Below are positions 23,216 through 36,239 of a stretch of DNA of 64,000 bases, piece after piece. Below the pieces are notes generated by a model that searched no databases, was not told the origin of the DNA, and saw only the letters and a program-made list of their open reading frames with translations. A program made the position numbers and the translations under genes. The stretch covers positions 186,001 through 250,000 of the forward strand of contig ML769396.1 of NCBI GenBank assembly GCA_009733575.1. The letters run 5' to 3'. Position 1 is the first letter of the stretch, and each line of letters opens with the position of its first letter. This stretch comes from Gymnopus androsaceus JB14. Its lineage: Eukaryota > Basidiomycota > Agaricomycetes > Agaricales > Omphalotaceae.

Positions 23216-23827
23216 TGGTTGACGCGTTGAAGTTGGATATTCTAGAGACCCTGCCTCCCGTAGGCAAACTCTCGCAAGCAAGTAAAGACCGCGCTGTGTA
23301 ATACACTTCCTTCCTAAAGCTTGTCTCTTTGCTCGATTTCGATTCCGTGTCATTATCACTCGTTACCCACCTATGTACAAGAACTGTGATATGAGTATTC
23401 TTCGATCGAAAACCCCAGGAGGAACAAATAATGATAGGGTTGTATGATGTATCAAAAAGCATAGTACAGCTGTGACGTGCAAGTAAGGAAGTACAGTAGA
23501 GATAAGTAGACGAATACAATTAGATGGTAATAGAGTACGACGGTAGAAGTGGGAAAATAGTAATAGTATAGATAGTAGTGGACCTGGCGCCATGGGCTCC
23601 TTGAAAATTCACGAGCACGGGAGCGATATGTGCTTCGATATTCGAAGCACCCGTATGGCTGAGCCTTCGCACCCGCACCAATAGCCCTTTTGAGTTGGCA
23701 TCACTGTGTTGCCACCGCCCATCCCGTCCATCCCCATCCCCATCCCGTACATTAGATACGATATCACACCCAAAGCCCAACACGTTTAGCTCCAACAGAA
23801 TCAGAATCAAGACTCAGTATGACTCTA
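23216..23827. other. intergenic between convergent genes
   Basis: The membrane protein gene (+) and the peroxidase gene (-) converge here. The short open frames present are not supported as genes. Confidence 0.4.
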
Positions 23828-25101
23828 TCACCGCGCGGCAATGGCATCAGTAACTGCTCGAATAGCTTTACTTCTCTTCACCACATTACTCAACGTCTGT
23901 TTTCTTTTCGGTCGCCACAACATCGTCGTCGTCGATGAAGTGGGCTTCCAAGTGCTTGCCTTGGTCTTGGCAGTACTATCCGAGCCGTTATCGCTACCGG
24001 AATCGCTATTCTCCGACGACTCCAAGTTGGCTTCCGGCGTCGGTGTCTGCGTCGATGTTGATATTGGAACCTCTGGCAATCTCTCTTCCGATAACCACTG
24101 CAGAAGCCACGCGAGTGGAATCCCCGTCTTCCCTTCATGTTCCCTCGACCACACTCCAAGTATGATAGACATCTCTCCCCGCGCAATTTCCGCATGAGCT
24201 GCGTTGAGTTTCATGGGAAGGATGTCTTTTTGCCGACGCGCGCGCATGCGTCCGACGTCTGCTTCGTCAACGAGAACATTGAGGTATGTTGGGTCGTTGA
24301 CGAATTTTTGGAGGACAGGGACAGTGTAGGCTGAGGCGTAATAACCTGAGGAAGACTCTGATTCCGATTGGGAATGAGGATCCGAATGCGGTTTTGAGCT
24401 TGGATCTACGTCTGGGGGAGTGTATCCTGGTACAGGAGGTTGGATATCTCCAACAAGTTCAGAAACCCAAGTATCCTGAATCTTCAAAGGCGGGTACTTC
24501 TTTCCCGGTTGCGTGTTGAGATGCACCAGACTCGCGTCATGTTCGATTCCATTGTGTAGGCCGATAAGATGCAGATCGATGACACCGCTAGGGCTGACTG
24601 ATCCGTCGGGATTTTTGACACGGAAGAGGTTGGATAGGTAGGGAATACGGATGGGGGAGCGTCCGATACCGAGAAAGCCACCTGTGACGAGGACGACGCC
24701 GAGAGTAGTGGATACGCCGTAGCAAGCTTTGAGACCACGGAAGAGGACGCCGAAAGTGAGGTTTCGACCGTCTCTAGGACTACGTAGAAAAAAATGAAAT
24801 GAATTTTGACGATAAGAATGAAAGAACTAATAGCTTACATGTAACCGTGATTAGCCATAGTATTGAGCGCAGGACACACTGAACGCACATCGCCTTTCTG
24901 AGGCGGACAATACGCGTGCTTCTCTCTAGTGACAGGGCAAGCTCCGTTGGAATGTTCGTGCATGTTTACTGGAGGGTGGCCTAGAGGTAGTGTGGATGTA
25001 GTAGAGAAGGTAGTGCCAGCAGAGGAAACAGATCCGGAGGCTTGCATTATGGATAAAACCTCAAGGTCTAGATGAATGAATGATTCGTTAGATTGCTCCA
25101 A
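23828..25101 (-). CDS. heme-thiolate peroxidase (chloroperoxidase/peroxygenase family), EHD type
   Basis: Exons 25101-24839 and 24779-23828 join in phase 2 to 404 residues. The heme-ligand motif is VCPALNTMANHGYIPRDGR with Cys76. The acid-base motif is EHD at 167-169 (NGIEHDASLVH), as in Caldariomyces chloroperoxidase-type and short peroxygenase sequences. LTFGVLFRGLKACYGVS and WVSELVGDIQPP also fit. These enzymes use hydrogen peroxide to halogenate or oxygenate organic substrates with a Cys-ligated heme. Two points are unusual: no signal peptide is visible before residue 20, and a 60-residue Ser/Asp then Arg/Lys-rich tail follows the catalytic domain (ENSDSGSDNGSDS; RPKRKQTLSNVVKRSK). The usual PCP triplet is VCP here. 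The function is likely but its location in the cell is unclear. Confidence 0.88.
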
Positions 25102-28100
25102 GTGTAAGCTGGTTACGACCTACGCAGCAGGGAGGGGAGAAAGCTACTTTTCCGAAACGAAAAAGCGACCGAATAAGTAGTGGTACCAAAACCCGGGCAA
25201 CTCTGTTTCACCGACGGGGTTTATTTAAGTAGTCCCTCAGGGTTTCGCACAGGTTCCGTTCCTTCCGCCCAAAGATAGCGCGTGAATCAAGATCAGCTAC
25301 ATGATGGATGGAGATTTGTGAGAATCAAAAAGTGATTGAAGAGTTGGAGACTTACTTACCAATTACAAGACAAGGGAAAGAATTCAGCCACTGCCACCAA
25401 CTAATAAGCTAGTACAGCGCTATTCTTGACAGAAACATGAACCAATTTGAGATTAAAAGGTCCAGGCTTTATATATGTAATCTTTTCTCCTTTCGACTGA
25501 TGAGTCGGTCCTTGATTCCTTCCGTCCAAACGGCAACTACGTATCATAATAATGCATTTAGGTCGGAATTTTCTAATCGGGAACCTGAAAGCGGTAAGAA
25601 AGCCATATGCTCAAGCTGGAATCGAACATGATAGATGAGAGGAAAGAAGGGAACGTGTCATCACCGGCTGTCCATGTGCACTGCCTCGGTCAAAATGGGA
25701 TATGTCAAAGCGAGTAATTTCTACATACGTGTTTTTTTTTTTCGCCCTTCCATAGCCTTCCATCTTCCATACCAGTCTCCAACGCTATTGGACGAATATT
25801 TTCTCCATCTCGAAATCATCATATGAGTCACCAGAGCAGTGATATCAACCCATACGGCCGTTGTTTCTCGTGTGCTCAAGTCTTAAAGAAAGCACTGGTT
25901 CTCCACTAGTATCCGCCCACAAAGCACATCATCTGATATCTCTTATCTCTCTCTGCCATCTTCTGAGCCAAATATACTGGCAATTCCAAAGAAGGTTCCA
26001 ACTCAGTAAAAAATTCTCATAACCGGCCAAACCTTCTCGAACCTTACTTTACTTGAGTCTGTTCTACGTGCTTGGTCATGGGCTCTCCCTCAGACTCTCC
26101 TTCAATACGGTTCATTCGCCACATGCATTGTCAGTGATTTCGATAGGAGACCGAATGGAATGGAACTGTTAATTTTGATTTCATCTTGCTCATTAATGTG
26201 GCTCCCCGAATCGATGAAGGTATGTCTACTTATACTACGTGCTTCTACGCCACTCAGGGACTCTTATGCTGAAGCGATAGTATCATTCAAGAACCAAAAA
26301 AAAAAAAAAAAAATACATATTGCCACGGCGCGTCCTCCAAGTTCCGAGTCTTCTGATCATGTACAAGAATATGTCAGAATCATGTCGGATGTCTTTCTGC
26401 AGCTGTCCTTTTCAAGAGCTTCTCGCTGTCACTGGTGCCCTTGCAAATTCCATCGTGCCCAGGCACCATATGTATCTCTTTACCTGGCTGACTCGTACGC
26501 AACTTAGCTATAGGCTGGACCTGAGCGGTGAACCGATTCCGATGTCTTACGGGAACCCGTTACAATCTACAGAGACCCGGATGGGGATGAAGAATGGAAT
26601 ATGCTTCGGGCTGAAAGCCGCGGTTCTCCGAGTCCGACACTGATATCGGCCCGCTTCACTTCAAGTCAAGTTTCTACCCCAAGGCGAGAGGCGGGAGTTA
26701 GAGGTTTGTAATAGTCAGCACTATTTAAACGCAGAACAGCATCTTCTCCGCTAAACTATGCTGGAACGCGGCTAAGTAAGACTTGCCGCAAAATCCTCCT
26801 CCCTCGAGTCCCTAGTACTTATGTAGACGACTCGGGAACTCTCAACAGCATTTCGATACCAAGAGCCATAGGCTCATGTCTTCCGCTTACAGAGTCTGAC
26901 TGCAGTGCTTCTCAGATTTCGAAGTTTCGTTCATTCGCTTCCCAATTCTCCGGGCGTGGTTGCATCTGTCAATAGTCAAACCGTCCATCGATTCATATCC
27001 ATCCGCGCGCGCCATCTCCCCAAGCTTTTCTGAATGAGTAGGATATACCCACCTTACTTCCGGAGCTTCCACTTTTGCCCCTAATGCTGTATCGATTCAA
27101 CGATCGGACACTAAGTAGGATGAGGCAATATTACTAGTACTGTTCTCCCCGAGTTTTTCGATTCTCCCAGCAGCGCATTGCACAGCGGATGGTATGAGGA
27201 TGGGACAGAGACGGCTACCTGAAGACGAAGAAGACGGAGGACGGAGATGCCCTCTTGGAGTATGTCTAGCATGCCGGTGCACTGCTTCTGCCATCTACCC
27301 CACTTACTGTACTACATATACTCCCGGATTGAGGCAGAGCGCTCCTCTCTTCTCGCTCGAGCTTCGGTAGGTGGGTTCAGCATCTGTCACATATCCGTCC
27401 ACCTATCCGACTCCCGAGAGCAACGGAACTACCAATATCTTCACCTCCCACTTAAATTCAAGCTTCACGACGCGCTGGATGATGAGCGCTCACTGCCACC
27501 CAACTGACAAGATTTCAGTTCACTACGTCCTGAACATCATCATCATGATCTGACGACGATTCACTAGCAAGATAGGTGTCGCGCAAGAACTTTGATTCAG
27601 CCTACATACTTGGTATTGATCATCCAGATTCGAATTTCCATAGAGACACTACCATTATCCACATATCCACATTGTTAACTCTCTTTTACTTATACATATA
27701 GCTGTAGATCGATGTATCATGACATGATTCCCATCGCAGATCCGGCGTTAAGGAGTTCCGGATGGACATCTTATCGTGCCTAATATGACAGTGGAAGTAA
27801 CTTGAGAAGTAAGTAAAGCTTGCGCTATGCCATCCTCGTCTCGAACTTCAAAGATTATAAGGAAATGTCATCCGTACAAAAGGGTATTAGCTAGATAGTG
27901 CAATGAGTATTGAATAAGTACCGTTGTTAATATCCGAGTGCTGAAGGCTGTTAGTCTCCGATGCTACTTGCCGGATAGAATGATTCTTTGCCAAGTTGCA
28001 TCAGAAAAACAGACAGAAGATGTACTAAACAGAAGATGCGCTGGGATCAGGATGGAAATTAGTACCAGGTGCTCAACTAGCTTTGAATGCATGAAAAGGT

Positions 28101-28188
28101 AGGAAAGGAATCGAAGGATGTCCAAATCTATTCACAGCAACAGCAACAACAGCGCAATGCAGAATTAATAACTGACAAGAGCTGTATC
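25102..28188. other. 3 kb without a recognised gene
   Basis: Contains an 18-base poly(A) run at 26296-26313. Several open frames of 60-115 codons are present, including 27294-27097 and 27072-26887 on the minus strand, which could be exons of one unrecognised gene. No motif allows a call. Confidence 0.4.
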
Positions 28189-29826
28189 TCAGTCGATCCA
28201 CTCATCATGCCACAGCACAACAGCTCTCATTCCATTCTTTTCCATATCCTCCAGAAGCTGATAGGCACCATTTATCTCTTCCCGATTTCGAAACTTGATA
28301 GTAAACTCCCGCAGACAGTCGACTTGAGGTTCTAGTTTGCCACTATCAGACTGCCTGCTAGGAATCCATCGAGACTGAACCATATCCACAACAGATGCAT
28401 CCCTAAAATTGCTAGCTCCTATATTCAGCTTTAGGGAATGTAATCTCGGGAGGATATGAAGGGAGCCAGGACGATGGACCTGAAGGCTATCGATAAATCG
28501 GTCTGTTATAGGACTGTCTTCAGCTACGACATAGCGGTCATCAACGGTAAGGTCGAGCAGTGTGGGAATTTGAGTGAGAATATTGACAAATTTCAAGTCA
28601 GCGAGTGCCAAACTCGCAATGGACAAAGTTGTTAACGAGCAGGAAGATCGCAACAGGAAAGCCATAAAAGGGTCAAAGTTGGCCCAATCACCTTTACCGA
28701 CGTGGACTTCATGCTGTTCAAGAAACACCATCCGTTCGAGATGGATGGCTTTCAATGAAGGGAGCGTCAGATAGGGAAAAAGCTGAATAACCTCTCCATA
28801 TTGTAGGGTCATGACACAATGTCATGATCGTGCCACAAGGTGTAGGTAATGTGGGTATCGCTTGTTCAGCATCAGAGTCAACCAGTGATCGATAAACTGA
28901 TTCCTCGGTTTTCAATGATTCAAGATGGTAACTGTGAATCAATGCTCGGATTTCGTGCGCATAGGAATAATAGAATTCAAAGTGTGAGAGTTGGGTGAAC
29001 AGGGACATTTCTTTTAGTGAGACCCGGTTAGGAATAAGATCCAGGACCAGCTTCTTTATTTTTGGTGCCGCATGAACAAACATGTTTAATTCGCTCTCCA
29101 TGACTATGACATCCGCAATGTGCATTTCTTCCAGCAGAGGGAAATGGAGTGATTCGAGGGCTCGATCACGATGTGAGAACATCTTGAAAGGGCTGAAGCC
29201 TTCAGATCGATTGGTGAAGCTGGGCCAGCGATGCGTATGGTTGATTAGAAGAGTCAAAACAGGATTTTGACCATCAAAATGTTTAGGCAACTCGATAGTG
29301 ACGGTCAGTGGATGCTGTAAGGCTCGATTGATAAAGGTATCCAGAGTGAAGAGAAGCTCTTCATTGTCATCGTTCGACGATCCCATCTGCTCGCATGCCA
29401 GCGATATCCGTGACCATACACTAGGCATCGACAGTCCATTCCTCCGCTATCGCGAACAAACGCTACTGAGAGCCAAAGCAGGTAAATTTCTGATAGCACC
29501 CTGAGTTTCCGGAGGACCATTCACGTCAAAGTGATTCATATCGCAGCAATCATCAAATATTCGCTGCAAAATCTCGTCCGGGACCTGTCGAAAAGGTGAA
29601 AACAGGGAATGGAGCTGAATTGTGTAGTTCCGCAGGCTCTCTCTCCGAGACTCGAGCGCTTTAATCTGCGTTTCAGCTCCCGCTGAGCGCTTCGAAGCAT
29701 CGGAAGGACCTCTGTGCTCAGAATCGACGCAGGGCCGTATTCCCATCGTAGCTTATCGAGTATTAAGGAAGGATCAGGTATTCGAGTTGTGAAGGTAGCT
29801 TTATTGCAGTTTGAGCAGAAAGACAT
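28189..29826 (-). pseudogene. F-box/LRR protein pseudogene
   Basis: Collinear over its whole length with the intact gene at 46194-47816, from MSFCSNCNKATFTTRIPD to the C-terminal VVLWHDEWID. Three disabling changes are visible against that copy: a loss of about 10 bases near 29674 within RELExCERQIKAL, a TGG to TAG nonsense codon at 29449-29447 in SVCSR[W]RRNGL, and a one-base length change near 28775 after CHDPxxWRGYS. Between these points the frame is open and conserved, so decay is recent. Confidence 0.9.
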
Positions 29827-31406
29827 GGGGCTCTCGGATTCAGATGATGGGTGAAGGGAAGAGAGTCAAGCTTTCTCACGACCGCGTCGTGATGTGCTTT
29901 CTATCGTTTTTACAACATCTCTTACTCTCAACATAGGTAATTTATTATAAAAGGAATAGAAAAATAGAAATGGGTATAATTTATGAACTGCTCGTGCAAC
30001 CAGTAATTTCGTCAGGGAAATTAGGGCAAAGTCGAATTTTCTTGACTGGCAAATGAAGCTTGGTCGAAATTGAAGAAGCCCGTCTTCTGCGAGGTAATGC
30101 ACCAGCTCTTGGTTCGAGCTGGCTTTTACAGGCATCGGCGCGGATTCCTGGAGGCCGGGGATGATAGTAATCAGCTCGGAAAGAAGGCTGAACCAGTAAA
30201 AGCAATGCGAATGAGAGCTGAAAGACTGAAAGAAGAATTTCTTGACTGAAACAAAAGAAAGATATATATAGTTTGCAAATTACAACTTAGAAGAGAATGG
30301 AACGTACCCCTGCAAGCGACAAACCAATGCTGTATCACATCGTGAATCCGGTGACGAGAGGCGAAGTGGGTATATTGACATCGTTCGAGAATGTGAAGAG
30401 TCCATGTTAGCAAACCTAGGCAGGTAGGTTAGCGACGAATTCAGATATTCGCTTAAAATTGCTCAGTACCGGGCTAAGCTGCTGGAAGAATGGCCAACAA
30501 CAGTTGGAAAGCCTCGGTGACATTGAACGTTGTCACTAGTGATCACTCATATCCCTGAGCGTAGCTTGGACAAAGTCAATTATAGCTGCGAAGCGGGCGA
30601 GTATGAATATTGATGCGTCGGTCTCAGACATCAGAGTCATAGAGTCCACAGCGTGTTTGACTTTAAAAGATGGCCATACCAGGACTGAGGCGGAGGCACA
30701 TCGACTTTCGAGTCTTTGGATCACCTGCGCTGAGACTCGAAGGAAATAATGAGAGAAGACAAGGAGCTCGCATGGCAGTTCACAGAGTTGTGATTCGAGA
30801 GGCGGAAAGAAGCTACGATGATATGATGATATCGGTCCGCAAGTCCATGTTCACGTCCACATGGACAATTAGCAGAAAATATCGAGCAGGATACCTGATG
30901 CAATCTGCAATAAGGGGGTTAGAGTGAGCTCAAATGTTTATTATGACCACCAAAGAACATACTATTGCTTCATGATCACTGCGTCGATGAGTTTCACTGT
31001 TCAGCCCAGAAAAACGATACACCATTTCGGATAGTCCTCACCATTTTGGCTAATGAGAGATTTCCTGTGAGCATCTTCAACATCTCTGCGGTGAATTATG
31101 CGGTAGAAGGTATTCAGACAGATGGTAGTTGAGAGCAAGCAAGTCGACAATTTTTCAATCAAGCAATAGGCGCTTGGGCGTCTGCAATTTAATTCTATAC
31201 CGCGCTTTTCATACCGCGTTTTTCCAAAGCAACGAAGGCTCTTCGTATCAGTCTCTCGGAGCTCTTTCCTTCTATTATGCGAGCACCAGAATTGAAAACT
31301 TCACTCGCTGCCAATGTTAGTTGTGGGGAAGGAAAGTCCGAGAAAGGTACCTCAGTATTCACTGATATTCATTCATTTTCTGACCTTGGATTCAGAGTCT
31401 CCTGAA
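29827..31406. other. 5' flank of the F-box pseudogene and unassigned DNA
   Basis: 29860-29890 shares the TTTCTCACGACCGCG phrase with the 5' flank of the intact F-box gene at 47872. 29985-30190 is copy 2 of the dispersed repeat. From 30200 to 31300 two minus-strand open frames (30903-30721 and 30724-30536) are unrecognised. Confidence 0.45.
29985..30190 (-). repeat. dispersed repeat with coding C-terminal tail, copy 2 (short)
   Basis: Shares GAAGAAGCCCGTCTTCTGCG, then the GGTTCGAGCTGGC and GGCATCG words, with 17480-17600 and 54760-54870. The acidic DSDSSDDE tail present in the other copies is not kept. Confidence 0.6.
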
Positions 31407-33081
31407 ATGCTTTCAACAATCTTGTCCCAGTTGCGCGAGGGATATTTTCCTATCTCTGTGCCCGAATTGGCCCGTATTGACGCTTATATCGCTCAAGCGT
31501 CACAGAAGATGAACGAATACCAAGAATCGATATCGAACCTGCAGCGCTGCCTCGACAGCGCCAGATCCCTCACATCTCCCATCCGAAAATTGCCTCCCGA
31601 TGTCCTTGGCGAAATATTTGCGATAGCAAGCCGCGACAAACCCACAGACACACGGTTTTCATCCCGCAAGGAAAAGTTGGTCTCTAGCACTGAGGCTGAC
31701 ATGGATCTGCTCATTTTGGCGAAGGGTTCTGCATGACCTCCCTACGCTATGGTCTTATTTCGACATAGAAACTCAATCTTTTGATGATTGTACTGGATAT
31801 CTCGACTGCTTTCTTCACTCCGTATCGCTTTCCGGGACATCTCCTTTAGATGTCGATATCAGTATTTCCTTGCCTCTGAAGGAAAGCGGTCTCCTTGCAT
31901 TCAATGTATTGCTTGACCACTTCACGAGATGGCGGAGGATTAAAATGTATTTTCGCCCCACCGCTGCCCTGGATGACGAAATCAGAACATGGTCCTCATA
32001 TTCTGCTTCCCGGTTACGCTCAGCTTGCTCCGACGTGGTTTCTTGTCATGCCGACCAGACACACTTCCCCATCCTTGAATCCCTTCGACTGGTCAACCAC
32101 GATGGTGAACGTGACTACGAAGGACTTCTTCATTCCTTGTCCTCTTGTCCCCGACTTCATACCCTCGATCTCCGCGGCAGATTTTCCTGGTCGGGCTTTG
32201 GTTGCATTGGCCTGTCGCATCTTACGGAGTTGAAAGTACATACATTCGCTGGAAAATCTGTTGCGGATCTGCTTTGCCGTTTACCCTCGCTGCAGAAGTG
32301 CGAGATATCTAATATTGCAATCGACTGATCCTCACACCCACGGCCGGCTTTACGGAGGAGGGTCAGTATACTTCAAACCTCGCTCACCTAACAATACACA
32401 CCGATTACGACTTCCTTCCTCCTGGATCCTGGAAATCTCTATGTCTGCCGAAATTATCTACGCTGGTAGTCTGTCAGAACCAGTCCTTGGGTCCACCCGA
32501 CTTGAGCGAACTTGCTTCGATGCTTGTTCGCTCCCAATGTAGGCTGAAGGAGCTGGAAATACACGGTCTTCCCGTTGCTTCTGAATCGCTAAAGGCCTTG
32601 ATGACATTGCCCAATCTCACAGAATCTACTGAAAAATTCAGCATATTCATCGCTTATCCGCAACCCGAATTATTCAGTGGTATCGCGGAATTACTCACTC
32701 TTAGGGAGAACTCTCCCAGCTTTGCACCAAACCTCCGGTCTCTTAACATCTGGTGGAGTACGACTGGTGTGGCATTCGCTGAGGCCTACTACTCTGATGG
32801 AGACAGGAAACCGCTTTCTAAGGAAGAAATTACGGTTCAAATGAAGACCTATTCGAAGGAATTGTGCGCGAATGGCAAAATCCAGATGCCCGAGCTTCGG
32901 TGCTGTTACCCCGAGAAAGTTGGAGAAGTTCATGCTTGAACTCGTGTATTGGGATCGTGATGAAGAAATCATAAAGCGTTTCGCCAAGGCTGTAGAATCT
33001 CGATTTTCGCGTCTCGAACGCGATGGTTTGGAGGTGCTCATTTCAGCTATATCCAGACATACATCAACACGAAGCTGGTAA
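31407..33081 (+). pseudogene. F-box protein pseudogene (second family)
   Basis: Starts MLSTILSQLREGYFPIS and runs through a coiled segment to the F-box PIRKLPPDVLGEIFAIASRD. It then continues in other frames: LRLTWICSFWRRVLHDLPTL, LWSYFDIETQSFDDC, LDVDISISLPLKESG and LESLRLVNHDGERDY, ending RLERDGLEVLISAISRH. Coding phase shifts at about 31672 (GCAAGGAAAAG), about 32325 (ATCGACTGATCC) and about 32905. None of the three falls at a plausible intron. The layout is that of common Agaricomycete F-box proteins of about 500 residues. Sequencing errors cannot be excluded, but three in one gene make a pseudogene the simpler reading. Confidence 0.8.
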
Positions 33082-33556
33082 TCTCGTCATAAGTAGTCAT
33101 AGTCATTTGCATCCTACAAAAATACATGTCGCAACAATAGAATTTTTATCATATAGCAAGATGAAATCATCTGCCAAAAGACGGAACAAAGCTCTCAACG
33201 GGGCCTGGCGAATCTCAAGAATATTCAACGAAAGCAGAAGAGAATATTACGATATTTTAAGCCCTTCTCAATTTAACACGCGATATCGAGTACGGGTCCT
33301 TTGCAGTATTCATAGTTCCAATCTGACCTTTTCATGCTCACATATTCAGTTCAGACTGCTCTATTGCTCAGCTGATAGAGTCACATAGACCAAACCTCTT
33401 CCAACTTGCTACCACCAGCTCCCACCGAGCACTCGAGAAACCTCCTGCTGAGGCGTCACAAGGGTATCTCTTCCTGTGCTATTCAAGTGCCATTTATATC
33501 GCTTGGAATGTAGTAGTTCGTATCAGGATTCGGAGTCCTTCTCTTTTCCTTTCGAT

Positions 33557-36239
33557 ATGGCTTCCTACACACCCCCAGGCAATGAGAAGGCAGAGATCGT
33601 TATGGAAGAGCAAGCAAATCCAACTGCTCTGCCCGAAGAAGATCCTCTTCCGTTGGAAGGGACGCCAGAACGCCTCCTTGCAGAGCGAAAGCTAGTCAGG
33701 AAACTGGATATAAGGGTTATGCCTACCATCATTCTAATATACATCATGAACTACATCGTTGTGAGTATTCAGAATTATTAGTATTAATTTTTGTGCTTAT
33801 AATTTACTTTAGCGAGTTGCTATTTCGGCTGCTCGATTGAAGGGTTTGGAAGAAGATCTTCATCTATCTGGTCTGCGATACTTTTCGGGACTTGCAGACG
33901 ATTAATGACCCTCTTCCAGATCTGCAATACAATGTCGTTTTATCAATTCTCTACGTAACTTATTGTCCGGTGCAAATTCCCTCGAATATGGTGAGTGAGC
34001 CTCTTTTGATCTATAAAGACTGCGCTGAACATAATTACTCCAGATATTGAACTGGATAACAAGGTTTGTACATTCATTATGTGTTTATGAACAACGTTAG
34101 ATTATACTCGCAGACCATCCTTGTATATTGGAATATGTGTCGTGCTTTGGGGCTTGACTAGCACGATGACCGGAGTGAGTTTGGTTACTGTATTTTCGGA
34201 GAATACCTCATCGCACGCCTGCCTGTAGGTGACCCAATCGTACGGTGGTATTCTCATTACTCGACTGTGTATTGGTATACCTGAGGTGATTGTTGTTCGT
34301 TGCTTCTATACCTTGAAATTGAGTGACCTTGCTGGCAGAGTGCATTCTATCCTGGCAGTGAGCTATTCTTCGAAGACTCAGGCTGTTCATTGTCTGACCC
34401 AATGGGAATCAGCTGTTACCTACTGTCACGTTGGTATACCAAAAATGTGAGAGATCAAACAACGCGAGCTTCATACCATACGTGCTCAAAAAATCGTAGG
34501 AGCTCGCTTTTAGATCAGCTATCCTCTTTACTGGTCTTATGATCGCAAATGCGTTTGGCTCGGTAGGCACTGAACGACAAGCAATCGATCAAACTTATCA
34601 TCTCCGTAGCTCATGGCTGCTGGTATTCTTGCTAATATGGAAGGTAAACTCGGTATCCGTGCATGGCGATGGTATGTGTCCTACATCTTACATTAAAGAT
34701 GATAACTTCATTTGAACTCATTAGGCTGTTTTTCATTGAGGTATATGATGTATTCCTCAAGTAGTGCGCTTTACGCACTGAAAGATTATAGGGTGCCATC
34801 ACCATGTTTATTGGCTTGAACGCCATGTAAAGTCTACATCTCCTTTTGCTTTGTTTATACTTTCTGACACTTAAGCAAGGTGGTTGTTGCCAGACTACGT
34901 GTGTATGGCTCTGAGGTGGTTGACTCAGACTAACGCTAGCTAGCCCCCTAATACGCGATGGGTCACTCCTCAAGAGAGTCGCCTGGCGCAAGCACGGCTC
35001 GCAGACGATGCAGGTGAAGCTGACAAGGACAACGCCGAGGATTCGTTAGTCGTTTCTGCTTGAACATATGCGGTGCTTACTTGACTTGCAGGCCCCTCAA
35101 AGGACTTTTGATGGCAATGAAAGATCCCAAAGTTTGGGTTTTCTCGATAATGAATGTCGCTCAGTTACTCGGGCTCAGTTTTGTGAATTTCTTCCCCACG
35201 TAAGTTCCTCTTCGATTTCTGTATCTTTCCTGTGAACCTGAGAACATCTAGACTAACATCCACGCTTGGGTTTGATACTACTATTTCGCTGGTGCTCGCA
35301 GCGTATGTCGATTTCATTGTCAACTTCTTTCAAGCTCATTTAGCCCTTTAGACCCCCATGGATCTTGGCGACTATTGTGTGCTGCCTGAATGCCTGGCAC
35401 GCTGGTATGATTTTAGAATTTTCGTTTGGTTCGGCTAACCTTCAAGTTGTCCCCTCAGATCGCACAGGAGAGAGATTCTTCCATCAAGGTTCATGGTGGT
35501 GGGGATGCATGCTCGGTTTCATCATTTCCCTTGCCACAATGAACACTGCAGCGCGATATGTGTCCATGTTCTTAATGGCTTGCGGATATACTGGTATTGC
35601 TAGTCTGGAATATGAAAGCGATTTAAGCTTATTTCTTTCGTACTAGGCTTCGCACTGACCATTGTTTGGGCCTCCAACGTTTTTCCTCGTCCTCCAGCGT
35701 CAGTTCCTTTGTCGAGCCTTCCATGTTCTATTGCCTAACTAAAAGTCGACAGAAAAAGAGCCGCTGTCATTGGTTTAGTCAATGGCATTGGAAATTTAGG
35801 AAATTTGTACGCCAAACCGCGATTTCCTTGCCTTAATTGTTTATACTCAATGAATTTTTCTAGAATGGGTTCATATACTTGGAAATCGGAATGGGGACCA
35901 GGTATTTGCACCCGTAGAGACAGAAAGATTACTACTGACATAAGAATTCGAGATTATCATCCATCAATGGGCATTTCATTTGGCGCTTTTGCCATCGCTA
36001 CCGTGCTCGGTATAGGTGCGTTTGCAAATGCACGGCGAAGCATCCAACTCATTATATCACTCTCTTCTTCTATAGTTCTTCGACAATGGATCATTCGAGA
36101 CAACAAAAAGCTGGACGAAGATGAAAAACTGGCTTTTGGTGAAGCTAATCGTGCCCGTGTAGAAGAAGCAGCCCGTCTCGAGGGTATTACTTTCGACAAA
36201 GCGATGCAAAGAAGGAAAGGATTCCGCTACTTGTACTGA
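33557..36239 (+). CDS. MFS transporter, Dal5/Tna1 (anion:cation symporter) family, possibly damaged
   Basis: About twenty short exons can be spliced from ATG 33557 to TGA 36237, giving the full 12-helix layout. Landmarks are RKLDIRVMPTIILIYIMNY, ISAARLKGLEEDL, NVVLSILYVTYCPVQIPSNM, RPSLYIGICVVLWGLTS, then SRWYTKN, WRWLFFIEGAITMFIGL, WLLPDYPPNTRWVTPQESRL, LNAWHADRTGER and the C-terminal ending RKGFRYLY. The family imports organic anions; substrate unknown. Two points suggest loss of function. The normally conserved NYxDR motif after helix 1 reads NYIVR (codon GTT at 33758). At 34354-34362 the exon end reads GGCAGTGAGC, which is one G short of the GGCAG|GTGAGC needed to keep phase into CYLLSRWY. 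It is a paralogue of 46-920. Confidence 0.82.

Noticed and set aside
26296..26313. Poly(A) run as a sign of a retroposed gene
   Set aside because: No coding remnant or target duplication was found next to it; it may be a simple homopolymer.
28087..28335. 82-codon plus-strand open frame
   Set aside because: Its right half is the antisense of the F-box pseudogene C-terminus, and similar shadow frames appear opposite the other family copies.
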